Assembly: GCA_035559995.1 (NCBI GenBank)
Contig: DATMAM010000038.1
Span: 1-64,000, forward strand
DNA: 64,000 nt
DNA from: DATMAM01 sp035559995
GTDB taxonomy: Bacteria; Desulfobacterota; Binatia; UBA9968
Reading direction: 5' to 3'
Below the pieces are notes generated by a model that ran no database searches, was not told the DNA's origin, and saw only the letters and a program-made list of their open reading frames with translations. Below, piece by piece: positions 18,156 to 27,405 of the stretch; the stretch's first letter is position 1, and each line of letters starts with the position of its first letter. Position numbers and translations under genes: made by a program.

Positions 18156-18614
18156 GTGTCGTTCATGTTTGAGAAGATTGCGGACAAAACGGAATATAAA
18201 GCCGCACAAAGAGGCTTCACCGTACTTGAGTTGCTCATGGTTCTCGTCGTCGCTTCAGTGCTGATGGGGATTGCGGTGCCTAGCTTTCAATCCTGGCTGC
18301 CGACGCTGCGGCTATCGAACGCTGCCCGCCAGGTAGCCACCGATCTTCAATTGGCGCGCATGCGAGCGATCTCTTCCAATACCGACACCACCGTCGCTTT
18401 CAGCACAGGGACCGGGACTTATAGTTTTGGCGGCGAGTCGCGCAGTTTACCCCAGCTCTTCCCGGGAATCACGATTAGCTCCGCCTCCAACCCGACCTTT
18501 ACGGCGCGCGGCACCGCCAATGCCGTCACGATAACGCTGACCAATGGCAGCTCCCAGAAACTGGTCTGCGTCAAGGCTGTCGGCCGCGTCAACGTCCGGG
18601 ACGCCAGCTGTTGA
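18156..18614 (+). CDS. fimT: Type IV minor pilin, GspH/FimT family (cassette 1)
   Basis: A 152-residue protein from GTG 18156, or 149 from ATG 18165, which is more likely the true start. The class III signal peptide cleavage site is RGFTVLELLMVLVVASVLMG, with the conserved glycine, then Phe+1 and Glu+5. A long hydrophobic helix and a beta-rich GspH-type globular domain ending in cysteine follow. It is processed by the prepilin peptidase and would seed or prime pilus assembly. It is the first of four minor pilins in this cassette, with spacing to the next of only a few bases. Confidence 0.85.
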   Translation: MSFMFEKIADKTEYKAAQRGFTVLELLMVLVVASVLMGIAVPSFQSWLPTLRLSNAARQVATDLQLARMRAISSNTDTTVAFSTGTGTYSFGGESRSLPQLFPGITISSASNPTFTARGTANAVTITLTNGSSQKLVCVKAVGRVNVRDASC

Positions 18615-18622
18615 GAAAGACC

Positions 18623-19003
18623 ATGCGCCAGAGCCCCGCGATAAGGAATCGACAAGGCTTTACGGTTATAGAAGTCTTGGTGGCGATGGGAATTTTTACG
18701 ATCGCGATTCTCGGGATTGCGATCAGCGCCACCTCCGTCATTCGTGCCAACCAGGTCAGCTACTCCAGCACCCTCGCGACCAATTTTGCGCAGGACAAAA
18801 TCGAAGATCTCAAAGCGCGACCGGCAAGCATCACGCCCGGCACGTTTAGCGACAGCGACACCATCGGCGGCGAGACGTTCAATCGCACGTGGACGGTGAC
18901 GGCCAATTCTCCCGTCAGCGGAGTGACGAAAATCGAGGTCACCGTATCCTGGACAGATTACACAACCCACTCGGTCACCCTCTCGTCTGCGGTGCAAAGC
19001 TAG
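18623..19003 (+). CDS. pilV: Type IV pilus minor pilin PilV-like (cassette 1)
   Basis: A 126-residue pseudopilin from ATG 18623; a TTG at 18611 overlapping the previous stop is less likely. The N-terminus has the cleavage motif QGFTVIEVLVAMGIFTIAIL and the PilV-type continuation NFAQDKIEDLKARP. PilV-type proteins belong to the minor pilin priming complex with FimU, PilW, PilX and PilE. It ends two bases before the PilW-like gene. Confidence 0.8.
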   Translation: MRQSPAIRNRQGFTVIEVLVAMGIFTIAILGIAISATSVIRANQVSYSSTLATNFAQDKIEDLKARPASITPGTFSDSDTIGGETFNRTWTVTANSPVSGVTKIEVTVSWTDYTTHSVTLSSAVQS

Positions 19004-19005
19004 CC

Positions 19006-19680
19006 ATGATTGCGCCAAACCCATCGCGCGGCTTTACTTTCGTCGAGCTTCTGGTCTCGATGGTCTTCACGTTTATCCTCCTGGGCGTTATCTACGCGGT
19101 TTACCGCGTCCAGGCGCATACCGTCAAAGTGCAGGAGAAACGCCAGGAGGCGCAGGAATACGCCCGGGCCGTGCTCGACGTTATGGTGCGGGAGATCCGA
19201 AATGCCGGATACAACCCCACCCAGGTGAGTTTATCGGACCTCGCCTTATACGGCGTAAACTGTGGCGGCGGTGTTCCTGGCGTGCCGGGCGTTGTAAGCG
19301 CCACCAGCACTTCTGTCCGGTTTACTTACGATTATCGCGGTAGCTCTTCCGCTCCCGACCGCAACTGTGACGATCCCGACGAGGATATTACTTACGCGTA
19401 CCAAAGTCCCGGGCCGCAGTCCTGCCCGTCGGGTAAAGGAGACATCGTGCGCACCGCCAACGGCACGAGCGAGGCTCTAACGGACTGCAATGTCACCGCC
19501 TTGACCTTCGCGTATTACGCCCAGGACTCGACGACGGCGATGTCGCCGGTCGTACCCGCAAACATCCAGCGCGTGAAGGTGACATTGACGGTGCAGTCGA
19601 AAGACCCTGACGGACAGTTCGGCGGGCAATTGACGTCGACGGTCTATTCGAACATCGAGCTGCGCAATCGCGGCCTGTGA
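19006..19680 (+). CDS. pilW: Type IV pilus minor pilin PilW-like (cassette 1)
   Basis: A 224-residue pseudopilin starting at ATG 19006, where the leader MIAPNPSRGFTFVELLVSM begins. A longer open frame from 18889 runs antiparallel to no homology and was rejected. Typical PilW features follow: a helix with EYARAVLDVMVREIRNAGYN and a C-terminal beta domain with several cysteines. It lies 2 bases after pilV and 6 bases before the PilX-like gene. Confidence 0.82.
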   Translation: MIAPNPSRGFTFVELLVSMVFTFILLGVIYAVYRVQAHTVKVQEKRQEAQEYARAVLDVMVREIRNAGYNPTQVSLSDLALYGVNCGGGVPGVPGVVSATSTSVRFTYDYRGSSSAPDRNCDDPDEDITYAYQSPGPQSCPSGKGDIVRTANGTSEALTDCNVTALTFAYYAQDSTTAMSPVVPANIQRVKVTLTVQSKDPDGQFGGQLTSTVYSNIELRNRGL

Positions 19681-19686
19681 GGAACC

Positions 19687-20853
19687 ATGAAGAGACCCAA
19701 CCCGAAACCGTTGCGATACATGAGAAAGATCCTGCAGGACGAGCGCGGAATCTCGCTTTTGGTCGTCGTGATGGTGATGGTGCTTTTGCTCTCCATGACC
19801 GGCGCCAGCCTTTTGTTTTCCTCGATCAATTTTCGCTCCGCCAACAATCTAAAACTCGGCACCGCGACGCTGCACGCGGCCGATGCAGGGATTCAGCACG
19901 CGCTCGCGCTCATCCCTTCCGGTGGGACATTCTCTTATCCGAGCACTTCGCCGGGAACGACTTTGGTGAACAACTACTCCTTTGCCACAGGCTATACCTA
20001 CACGGTCACGGCTGTAAACGATGCCGCGAGCAGTGGCGGAAACACGCGCGCCATCCTGACGTCGACGGCTAGCGGACCCAACGGGACCCAGAAGGTCGTC
20101 GTCGCCTATATCGCGCGCGATACGGCCGGAACGGGACAAGGGACCATCTATATCCCGGGAGTCGCCGCCAACGTGGAGACCAGTTTCAGTGGTAACGCGT
20201 TTTTGATCACCGGTAACGACACCAATTACGACGGCACCGCGGGTCCAGGAGCGGCCGTGCCAGGAATTTCCGTAACGGATTCTGCTCTTCAAACGGAAAT
20301 TACCAACAACACCACCAGCGACGGAGGCCTGGCGTCTAACCAGATGGACAATGTCACCGGCGCGGGTGGCCCTCCCAGCGTCAGTACGGTTACGGCCATG
20401 GCCATGACGCCGACCCAGATCGCCGATGCTTTTTTGGCCTACCCCCATACCGACCTCGCAGGAGGCACCTATAGCGGCAACGAAACTTGGGGCACGGACG
20501 CAAGCCCCCGAATCACGCAGATTAACGGCAACGCCAAAATCTCGGGCACGATCTCAGGAAGCGGCGTTTTAATCGTGGACGGTACACTTGAGATTCCCGG
20601 CAATATCACCTTTCACGGGCTGATCATCGCGCGCGGCCCGGTGCAGGTCGACATTACCGGAAGCGTGGCGATTTATGGCGGTATCATGCTGGCCGAGCAG
20701 ACCGGCCCCGACGGCGGCTATGAATTCAAAATGCAGGGGAACGGCGCAATCTATTACAGCAGCCAGGCCTATACCATGCTCAACACCTATTGGCCCAACG
20801 CGCTCCCCAAGCCGCCAAAAATGGTTGCGTGGCAGGAGCGTTTTGGAAACTGA
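19687..20853 (+). CDS. pilX: Type IV pilus assembly PilX-like protein (cassette 1)
   Basis: A 388-residue protein with a short basic leader, a single hydrophobic helix (GISLLVVVMVMVLLLSMTGA, about 21-40) and the PilX_N continuation ending HAADAGIQHAL. The long C-terminal region is glycine-, serine- and threonine-rich with a repetitive beta-helix look (for example GNAKISGTISGSGVLIVDG), resembling the polymer-forming or right-handed beta-helix domains found in many PilX-like proteins. It closes the first minor pilin cassette. Confidence 0.75.
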   Translation: MKRPNPKPLRYMRKILQDERGISLLVVVMVMVLLLSMTGASLLFSSINFRSANNLKLGTATLHAADAGIQHALALIPSGGTFSYPSTSPGTTLVNNYSFATGYTYTVTAVNDAASSGGNTRAILTSTASGPNGTQKVVVAYIARDTAGTGQGTIYIPGVAANVETSFSGNAFLITGNDTNYDGTAGPGAAVPGISVTDSALQTEITNNTTSDGGLASNQMDNVTGAGGPPSVSTVTAMAMTPTQIADAFLAYPHTDLAGGTYSGNETWGTDASPRITQINGNAKISGTISGSGVLIVDGTLEIPGNITFHGLIIARGPVQVDITGSVAIYGGIMLAEQTGPDGGYEFKMQGNGAIYYSSQAYTMLNTYWPNALPKPPKMVAWQERFGN

Positions 20854-20938
20854 TCCGTCTTGACAAGCCTTTCTGCGGGCCGACCTCTTCGGTCCTCGGC
20901 GGCTTGACGGGCGACGTAAGGGCAAGATATGTTCGGGC

Positions 20939-21415
20939 ATGCTTGGGAGCGGGAGGAAATATCAAGGATTTACCCTGATCGAAATCCTCGTCGTTTTAGC
21001 GGTCCTGACGATTCTTGCCGCGATTGCGCTTCCTGGCTGGGGAGAGCTATTGCCGGGTTTGCGGCTGAACAGCGCCGCGCGCCAAATTCAATCTGAACTG
21101 CACCGGTTAAAGGCGGGCGCCGTCGCGGCAAACACCGATCTTCAGCTGGTCTTCGCCTCCCGGCAGTACTCGATCGAGAGGAAGAACGACACGCTCTGGG
21201 AACCGACCGGAGAAACGAGGCATCTTCCCGAAGGGATCGACATCCGGAGCACGACGGTCCCGCGCCTGGGATTTACGCCGCGCGGGACGGCACTACCGGG
21301 AACGGGAGGAACCGTCAGGCTCTGCAACGTCTACGGCGCTGGCAGAAACGTCGTGGTGAGCAGCACAGGACGCATACGGCTTTGCCGCCCTGGCAGATGC
21401 GATGAAAGCTGCTGA
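20939..21415 (+). CDS. fimT: Type IV minor pilin, GspH/FimT family (cassette 2)
   Basis: A 158-residue pseudopilin with cleavage motif QGFTLIEILVVLAVLTILAA and a GspH-like domain containing RLNSAARQIQSELHRLKAGA, close in layout to the FimT-like protein encoded at 18156. It starts the second cassette, 86 bases after the first. The C-terminus ends in several cysteines (CRPGRCDESC). It overlaps the next gene by 14 bases. Confidence 0.83.
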   Translation: MLGSGRKYQGFTLIEILVVLAVLTILAAIALPGWGELLPGLRLNSAARQIQSELHRLKAGAVAANTDLQLVFASRQYSIERKNDTLWEPTGETRHLPEGIDIRSTTVPRLGFTPRGTALPGTGGTVRLCNVYGAGRNVVVSSTGRIRLCRPGRCDESC

Positions 21416-21842
21416 GTTTTGTCAATTTGCTTTTTGCGCGGGAGCCGACCGCGGGTTCACCCTGCACGAAACGCTCATTGCCATGGCGCTGATCAGCATC
21501 GGCATGTTGGGACTGGCGCTCAACACGAGCGGCGTGATGCGCGGGAACTACCGTAGCGACACGCTGACGGCCGCCGCCAATCTCGCGCAAGACAAAATCG
21601 AGGAGATCAAAAGCCGTCCCAAGCTCGCGCCTGCCGACAACTGCTCGGTTCCCGCCGTCGGGAGCGAGCCTGCCGAAGCCAAGGTCGGCCCGACCGGCGC
21701 CGCTGCCGGAATCTACGACCGCTGCTGGATCGTTCGCGACTCGGATTTCGGCGCCGGCCTAAAACAAATCGACGTCAGAGTCTCGTGGTTCGACGGGGAG
21801 CAGCGCGCGGTTACGCTCTCCACTTTGATCTACGGGCGGTAG
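21402..21842 (+). CDS. pilV: Type IV pilus minor pilin PilV-like (cassette 2)
   Basis: A 146-residue pseudopilin with the leader ending DRGFTLHETLIAMALISIG. The usual Phe-Thr-Leu-x-Glu is kept, with His at the fourth position. The PilV-like NLAQDKIEEIKSRPK matches its cassette 1 counterpart. Translationally coupled to the preceding FimT-like gene by a 14-base overlap. Confidence 0.8.
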   Translation: MKAAEFCQFAFCAGADRGFTLHETLIAMALISIGMLGLALNTSGVMRGNYRSDTLTAAANLAQDKIEEIKSRPKLAPADNCSVPAVGSEPAEAKVGPTGAAAGIYDRCWIVRDSDFGAGLKQIDVRVSWFDGEQRAVTLSTLIYGR

Positions 21843-21844
21843 CC

Positions 21845-22453
21845 GTGAACCCGTTCGGTATGTCGGGCAAGGGTTTCACCGTAGCCGAGCTTCTTGTGGG
21901 AGCGCTCTTCGCGATGGTCGTGGTGGGAGCCCTCTACGGTTTTTATCGAGAGCAGCTCTTTCGACTTCTCGCGCAGGAGGTAAAGACCGCGACGCTCGAG
22001 GATACCCGCGGGGCCTTGGATCTCATGCTGCGCGAGATCAGACAGGCGGGCGCGTGGCTGGCGGGCGGCGCGCCGTCAGGTTGCGCCAGGATCGTCGAGG
22101 CGACCTCGACCCGGATCCGTATTCAAGCCGATCTCGACGGCAACGGCGACTGCGCCAGCGCCACCGGCGAAGATGTTCTCTACACGCTCGCTGGGCCGAC
22201 CGCTACGTGTCCGGGAGCCACGATTCGCCGCAACGGCGATTGCTTGGCGAGCAACGTCGTTATCCCGGCGGGTCACGAGCTTTTTTCTTACTATTCGCGA
22301 GGCGGGCATCTTCTCGCTGAGCCGCTCGCGGACCTCGATCTCGTCGAGCGGGTGAAAATCACGTTCGCCGTCCAGGTGCGGAGTCCTGACCCGAAGGCGC
22401 TCGCGCCGGTTGAGTCCGTGCTCGCCTCGAGCGTCGAGCTGCGGAACAATTGA
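21845..22453 (+). CDS. pilW: Type IV pilus minor pilin PilW-like (cassette 2)
   Basis: A 202-residue pseudopilin from GTG 21845, two bases after the previous stop; ATG 21860 is an alternative. A longer frame from 21785 has no homology upstream. The leader motif is KGFTVAELLVGALFAMVVVG. It continues as a PilW-type helix (TRGALDLMLREIRQAGAWL) and a cysteine-containing beta domain. It abuts the next gene, ATG 22454. Confidence 0.8.
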   Translation: MNPFGMSGKGFTVAELLVGALFAMVVVGALYGFYREQLFRLLAQEVKTATLEDTRGALDLMLREIRQAGAWLAGGAPSGCARIVEATSTRIRIQADLDGNGDCASATGEDVLYTLAGPTATCPGATIRRNGDCLASNVVIPAGHELFSYYSRGGHLLAEPLADLDLVERVKITFAVQVRSPDPKALAPVESVLASSVELRNN

Positions 22454-23656
22454 ATGGCACCGCCACTCACACAAATGATCGCCGGCCGCCGAGGAATTGT
22501 GCTCGTCGCCTCGCTCTTGCTCCTCACGCTGCTCATGGCCGGCGGCTTGGGCGCGCTCTTGTCAATGCAGACCGATCTTCGCAGCAGCGGCAATCTAAAA
22601 ACCGGGAGGGAGGCGTTTTACATCGCGGAGGCGGGCCTCAATCGCGCATGGCAGGAGATGAACGACGCCGATGGAAACCTCGACTTTGCCGTAGTGGCGG
22701 CGGCCGCGGGCAAGCTTGTCCTTTTCGCCAACGAGCCCTTCGCGGGCGGAAGTTACACGGTTACCGCCGAGAAGCTGCCGGTTTCCGGCCCGCTCGTTCG
22801 GGTCACTTCGGTCGGCTGCGTACCGGCCGCCTATCCTTGCACTGCCGGTTACTCGAAGGCGGCGCTTGAGGCGCGTTTCCGGCGTGCCTCCCTCTTTCCC
22901 TGCCTCGTTTGCGCCGTCGAAAGCGCGGCTCTTTCAACCGGTGTGACAACCGATAGCTATAATTCCGCCCTTGGGGCTTACCGTCCGGAAGGGGCCGGGC
23001 GCGCCGGCCACGTGCTGAGCTACGGGAGCGTCGATCTGGCTGGGCCTTCGACCGTTATCAACGGCGATGTGACCGCGGTGGGCCGGGTCGCCGTCGGAGA
23101 AGGGGTTACGGTGAACGGCCGCGTGCTAGAACACGCTCGTTTCCGGGAGATGCCCCCGGCGCAAAGTTGTGGCCCGCCGTTTCATGACGGCAGCGGAATC
23201 AAAGGCGGCTCTTACAATCCCGCCACCGGCGAGCTACGCGGTAGCGGAGCGGACGCGATCGTTCTTTCTGCCGGCACGTACTGCTTCAGGAGCGTTGCCC
23301 TTGAGAATTCGAGCTCGCTCTCGATTGCAGGGCCGGTGAGGATCCATTTGACCGAAGCGAGCAGCTTTGCGGCGGGCGGGATTGTGAACCCTACGGCCAG
23401 GGCGGAAAATCTCATGATCTTCTCCAGCTTCTCCTCAGCCGATTCCGGGATCGAAATCGCGGGCGGGAGCTCCGTCTACATGACAGTTTATGCTCCGCGT
23501 GCTAAAATCACGTTTTCGGGCCCCGGGGACTTCTTTGGCGCCGCCGTCGGCAGAACAGTCGCCAATCGGGCAGCCGTGCGTTTGCACTACGACCAGAAAT
23601 TGGCCGATAACGAGGACGGCGGGGTGACCCTGGTTTCCTGGAAGGAAGTTTTCTGA
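22454..23656 (+). CDS. pilX: Type IV pilus assembly PilX-like protein (cassette 2)
   Basis: A 400-residue protein with one N-terminal hydrophobic helix (GIVLVASLLLLTLLMAGGLG) followed by AFYIAEAGLNRAWQEM, the PilX_N signature. The remainder has repeated beta-strand elements (VINGDVTAVGRVAVGEGVTV) suggestive of a beta-helix, and a pair of cysteines FPCLVCAVE. It closes the second cassette and parallels the 19687 gene in organisation but not closely in sequence. Confidence 0.75.
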   Translation: MAPPLTQMIAGRRGIVLVASLLLLTLLMAGGLGALLSMQTDLRSSGNLKTGREAFYIAEAGLNRAWQEMNDADGNLDFAVVAAAAGKLVLFANEPFAGGSYTVTAEKLPVSGPLVRVTSVGCVPAAYPCTAGYSKAALEARFRRASLFPCLVCAVESAALSTGVTTDSYNSALGAYRPEGAGRAGHVLSYGSVDLAGPSTVINGDVTAVGRVAVGEGVTVNGRVLEHARFREMPPAQSCGPPFHDGSGIKGGSYNPATGELRGSGADAIVLSAGTYCFRSVALENSSSLSIAGPVRIHLTEASSFAAGGIVNPTARAENLMIFSSFSSADSGIEIAGGSSVYMTVYAPRAKITFSGPGDFFGAAVGRTVANRAAVRLHYDQKLADNEDGGVTLVSWKEVF

Positions 23657-23719
23657 ACCGCGCGCGAGTCGCGGGCGGTGCGCTGTCAGAGCTGAGTTTC
23701 ATTGGGTTAGGGGGAAAAG

Positions 23720-24115
23720 ATGGCCACAGATAAATCGAGTGAGAAGACAATCATCGTCGTCGACGACAATCCCGATATCGTCAACATTGTGAAAACGATC
23801 CTCGAGGGCAAAGGGTACAACGTGATGTGCGCGTATAGCGGCGCGGAGCTGTTTACGAAGCTCAAGGAGCGGAAACCGGATTTGATCATTCTCGACATCA
23901 TGATGCCCGAAATGGACGGTTTGGAGGTCCTAACCCGGCTAAAAAGCGTTCCCGAGACGGCGGCCCTGCCGGTGATTTTGCTGACCGCCAAGGTTCAGTA
24001 CGAAGACGTTTTGGGAGGCTATAAACTAGGCGCCGACTACTACATCACCAAACCTTTCACGAGCACCCAGCTGACCAATGGCATCAATCTCCTTTTAGGG
24101 GAAGGAAAGCCGTAA
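23720..24115 (+). CDS. CheY-like single-domain response regulator
   Basis: A 131-residue receiver domain with no output domain. The acidic pocket VVDDNPD (Asp15, Asp16), the phosphoacceptor Asp59 in LIILDIMMPEMDG, the LLTAK threonine and ADYYITKPF lysine are all intact, so phosphorylation is expected. A GGGGGAAAAG ribosome site precedes the ATG. Its position directly after the pilin cassettes suggests, but does not prove, a role in pilus or motility control as in PilG/PilH-type systems. Confidence 0.85.
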   Translation: MATDKSSEKTIIVVDDNPDIVNIVKTILEGKGYNVMCAYSGAELFTKLKERKPDLIILDIMMPEMDGLEVLTRLKSVPETAALPVILLTAKVQYEDVLGGYKLGADYYITKPFTSTQLTNGINLLLGEGKP

Positions 24116-24205
24116 TTCTTTACCCGATCAGCGCGGCCCTCCTAGTGCGGATGGCGGCCTTCCGTGGACGCCGCGCGCCTGTTTTCCCCAAGGCGTCCTT
24201 CAGCC

Positions 24206-24859
24206 ATGCTTCGTCTGATTTCGTTTGAGGGAGGCGACGGAGCCGGGAAAACAACCCAGCTCAGGTACCTCGAGCAATATCTCCGCGCGTCGGGTCGTAG
24301 CTATGTCTCAACGCGCGAGCCTGGCGCCACGGCGCTGGGCCAAACGATCCGGCAGGCGCTTCTCCAAACCGGCCGCGAAGGCCTTGCGCCCGCGGCCGAG
24401 GTTTTTCTCTACCTTGCGGACCGCGCGCAGCATGTCGATAAAGTGATCCGGCCCGCCTTGGCGCAAAACCGGCTCGTGCTCTCAGACCGGTTCGCCGATT
24501 CGACTTTGGCCTATCAGGGTTATGGCCGCGGCTTGGATCTTTCTTGGCTCCGCTCCTTAAACGAGATCGCCAGCGGCGGCATCGCGCCGGATTTGACTTT
24601 TTTGTTGGACCTTCCTCCGGCCGTAGGGCTGGCTCGCGCCCGGGAGCGGCGCGTTTCCGATCGGCACGATCCGCTGTCGGCGCCCGCAGACCGATTCGAG
24701 CGTGAGACGCTGGAGTTCCACGAGCGGGTACGTCGCGGCTTTCTCGAACTGGCCCGGATGGAGCCGCACCGGATCGTCGTCATTGACGCCAGCTTACCGC
24801 CACTGGAAGTTCACCGCCGCATCAAGAAAATCGTCGCGCAAAGAATAGCCGAAGGTTGA
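24206..24859 (+). CDS. tmk: Thymidylate kinase
   Basis: A 217-residue dTMP kinase. P-loop FEGGDGAGKTTQ sits near the N-terminus, with the DRFADSTLAYQG (DRY-type) motif and TREPGAT substrate loop. The frame is open from GTG 24164, but ATG 24206 places the P-loop at the usual distance from the start. It phosphorylates dTMP to dTDP. The next gene, holB, starts two bases after the stop, a classic tmk-holB pairing. Confidence 0.92.
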   Translation: MLRLISFEGGDGAGKTTQLRYLEQYLRASGRSYVSTREPGATALGQTIRQALLQTGREGLAPAAEVFLYLADRAQHVDKVIRPALAQNRLVLSDRFADSTLAYQGYGRGLDLSWLRSLNEIASGGIAPDLTFLLDLPPAVGLARARERRVSDRHDPLSAPADRFERETLEFHERVRRGFLELARMEPHRIVVIDASLPPLEVHRRIKKIVAQRIAEG

Positions 24860-24860
24860 C

Positions 24861-25877
24861 ATGCCTTTTTCAGCTATCGTGGGTCATGAGCATCAACTCC
24901 GTTCGCTGAGAAAAAGTCTCGAGTGCGATCGCCTGCATCACGCTTATCTCTTCGTTGGCCCCGAAGGCGTAGGCAAGAAGACCGTCGCGCTAGCGCTCGC
25001 CAAAGCCCTCCATTGCCGCGAGCTCCGATTGGACTTCTGCGACCACTGCCCGAGTTGCTTAAGCATCCGCGACGGCAACTGCCCCGATGTCCACACCGTG
25101 GAGCCGCAGCCGGGCAAAAAAGACATCAGCATCGGCCAGATCCGCGAGCTCATCGCCCGCCTTTCCCTTCGTTCTTTTTCGGGAAAGCGCAAGGTGGCGC
25201 TCGTCGACCCTGCCGACCTGATGAACTATCACGCGCAGAACGCGCTTCTAAAAACGCTCGAGGAGCCGCCGGAAAACTCGCTGCTGATTCTCGTCGCGCA
25301 GAATAGCGGCGCGCTGCTGCCGACCGTTCTTTCGCGCTGCGTCCGCGTCTCCTTTGGCTTTCTCCCGATCGCCGACGCCGCAAGCCTCATAGCGCGCGCC
25401 ACCGGCCTCGAGCCGCCGGAAAGTCAGCTGCGCGCGGCGCTGGCGCTGGGCAGCGTGGGGCAGGCCCTGGCGTGGACCAATGAGGACATCCACGACGAGC
25501 GCAAGAAATGGATCGAGCGCTACGCCGGCCTGCGGGCGGCGGACTGCCGCGCCGCGCTTGGGTTGGCCGAGGAATTGGCGGCGGACAAGGAGCGCTGCGC
25601 CAAAGTGCTCCGGTGGCTCGAGGGCTGGAGCCGCGACCTGCTCGCCTTTCGAGTGACCGCGCGCCCAGACATGATCCGGAATGTCGATCTCTTGGACATG
25701 CTGCAAAGGCAGGCCGCTTCCGCCAGCGCGGAACAACTCCTGGAGATGTTGGCCGAGCTGGCTTTCGTTCGGGAGGCGCTAAAAAAAACCTACAACCGGC
25801 GGATGATCTTGGAAAATTTTTTCGTTAAGCTGATAGGCGAGCCGCAAGCGCTCGGGCCGCGGTCTTCTCATGGATAG
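24861..25877 (+). CDS. holB: DNA polymerase III delta-prime subunit
   Basis: A 338-residue AAA+ clamp-loader subunit: Walker A GPEGVGKKT, a zinc-binding cluster FCDHCPSC...GNCPD, LKTLEEPPENSLLILVA and the SRC motif in VLSRCVRVSF, which contributes the arginine finger. It works with the gamma/tau and delta subunits to load the sliding clamp. It lies between tmk and metG and overlaps metG by 8 bases, the widespread tmk-holB-metG-tatD order. Confidence 0.9.
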   Translation: MPFSAIVGHEHQLRSLRKSLECDRLHHAYLFVGPEGVGKKTVALALAKALHCRELRLDFCDHCPSCLSIRDGNCPDVHTVEPQPGKKDISIGQIRELIARLSLRSFSGKRKVALVDPADLMNYHAQNALLKTLEEPPENSLLILVAQNSGALLPTVLSRCVRVSFGFLPIADAASLIARATGLEPPESQLRAALALGSVGQALAWTNEDIHDERKKWIERYAGLRAADCRAALGLAEELAADKERCAKVLRWLEGWSRDLLAFRVTARPDMIRNVDLLDMLQRQAASASAEQLLEMLAELAFVREALKKTYNRRMILENFFVKLIGEPQALGPRSSHG

Positions 25878-27405
25878 GATCTACATCACGACGCCGCTTT
25901 ACTACGTCAACGCCGAGCCCCACCTCGGAAGCGCGTACACGATGATCATTACCGATACGCTGGCGCGCTACTATCGCGCCCGGGGCTACAGGACTTTTTA
26001 CCTGACGGGCACCGACGAGCACGGGGACAAAATCGCTCAGGCGGCCGCCGCCGCTGGAAAGGATCCGAAGACGTTTACCGACCAGGTGAGCGCCGCGTTT
26101 CGCTCCGCCTGGGACGCCTGCGGCATTACCTACGATTACTTCATTCGCACCACCGACGCGCACCACGTGCGCTTCGTGCAGGAGCTTCTCACGCAGGTTC
26201 ACCGGGCGGGCGACATCTACTTCGACCGCTACGCGGGACTTTACTGTTTCGGGTGCGAGCGATTCTACACCGAAAAAGAGCTCGTGGACGGCAAGTGCCC
26301 GGACCATCTCACGGAGCCGACGAGGCTCGAGGAGGAAAATTATTTCTTCCGCATGAGCAAATACCAGCAGCGCCTGCTCCGGCATATTCAAGAACACCCG
26401 GATTTTATCCGGCCCGAAGGCTTCAAGAACGAAGTCGTCGCCATGCTGCAGGAGCCCATCGGCGATCTCTGTATTTCGCGGCCCAAGAGCCGCCTTTCCT
26501 GGGGCATCGAGATTCCCTTCGATACGCGCTACGTCACTTACGTGTGGTTCGACGCGTTGATCAATTACGTGAGCGCGCTCAAGTACCACGGCGAGGAGAC
26601 TTTCCAGTTGTTCTGGCCCGCGGCCCAGCACTTCATCGGCAAGGATATTTTAAAGCCGCACGGCGTGTTTTGGCCGACGATGCTGATGGCGGCCGGCCTG
26701 CCGCTCTACAGGCACTTGAACGTGCACGGCTTCTGGACGGTCGACGGGCAGAAGATGTCGAAAAGCCTCGGCAACGTCGTGTCGCCGCTCGCGATGAAGG
26801 AAAAAATCGGCCTCGACGCTTTTCGCTATTTTCTTTTGCGCGAGAGCGTCTTCGGTCAGGATGCCGATTTTCGCGAGGAGAGCCTCGTCGCCCGCTACAA
26901 CTCCGACTTGGCCAACAATCTGGGCAACCTGATCACGCGCGTGCTCACGATGCAGGAAAAATATTTCGGCGGCACCGTGCAAGCCTTCCGTTCCAGCCGC
27001 AGCCCGGAGGACGACTCTCTTCGCCGGGCATTCGAGCAGGCCGAAGCCGACGTCGCGCGCTACATGGACGCGCTTCAGTTTCATCGCGCATTGGAAAGCA
27101 TCTGGAGCGCGGTCGATCAAAGCAACCGCTATATCGTCCAGACCGCGCCGTTTACGCTCGTCAAGGACGCCTCCAAGCAGGCGCGGGTCGGCGAGATTCT
27201 CCACCACCTGCTCGAGGCAATTGCGACCCTGGGGCATCTGCTCGCCCCTTTCCTGCCGGACGCCGCGAAGGAGATCGAAGCGCTCTTGGACCTTTCGCAA
27301 GATATCTCTCGACCGCCGCGCCCGTGGGGAGAGCGCGTACCTGCGGGCCACAAAATCAAGCCGCCCAAAGTGCTCTTTCCAAGAATCGAGAGCGCGAAGA
27401 ACTAG
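25870..27405 (+). CDS. metG: Methionyl-tRNA synthetase
   Basis: A 511-residue class I aminoacyl-tRNA synthetase. The HIGH-type motif is HLGS (His18-Ser21) in PLYYVNAEPHLGSAYT, and KMSKS is in DGQKMSKSLGN. The inserted knuckle has CFGC and CPDH, a reduced zinc site. There is no C-terminal EMAP/tRNA-binding domain; it is the short form common outside Enterobacteria. It charges tRNA-Met in the cytoplasm. tatD starts directly after the stop. Confidence 0.95.
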   Translation: MDRIYITTPLYYVNAEPHLGSAYTMIITDTLARYYRARGYRTFYLTGTDEHGDKIAQAAAAAGKDPKTFTDQVSAAFRSAWDACGITYDYFIRTTDAHHVRFVQELLTQVHRAGDIYFDRYAGLYCFGCERFYTEKELVDGKCPDHLTEPTRLEEENYFFRMSKYQQRLLRHIQEHPDFIRPEGFKNEVVAMLQEPIGDLCISRPKSRLSWGIEIPFDTRYVTYVWFDALINYVSALKYHGEETFQLFWPAAQHFIGKDILKPHGVFWPTMLMAAGLPLYRHLNVHGFWTVDGQKMSKSLGNVVSPLAMKEKIGLDAFRYFLLRESVFGQDADFREESLVARYNSDLANNLGNLITRVLTMQEKYFGGTVQAFRSSRSPEDDSLRRAFEQAEADVARYMDALQFHRALESIWSAVDQSNRYIVQTAPFTLVKDASKQARVGEILHHLLEAIATLGHLLAPFLPDAAKEIEALLDLSQDISRPPRPWGERVPAGHKIKPPKVLFPRIESAKN

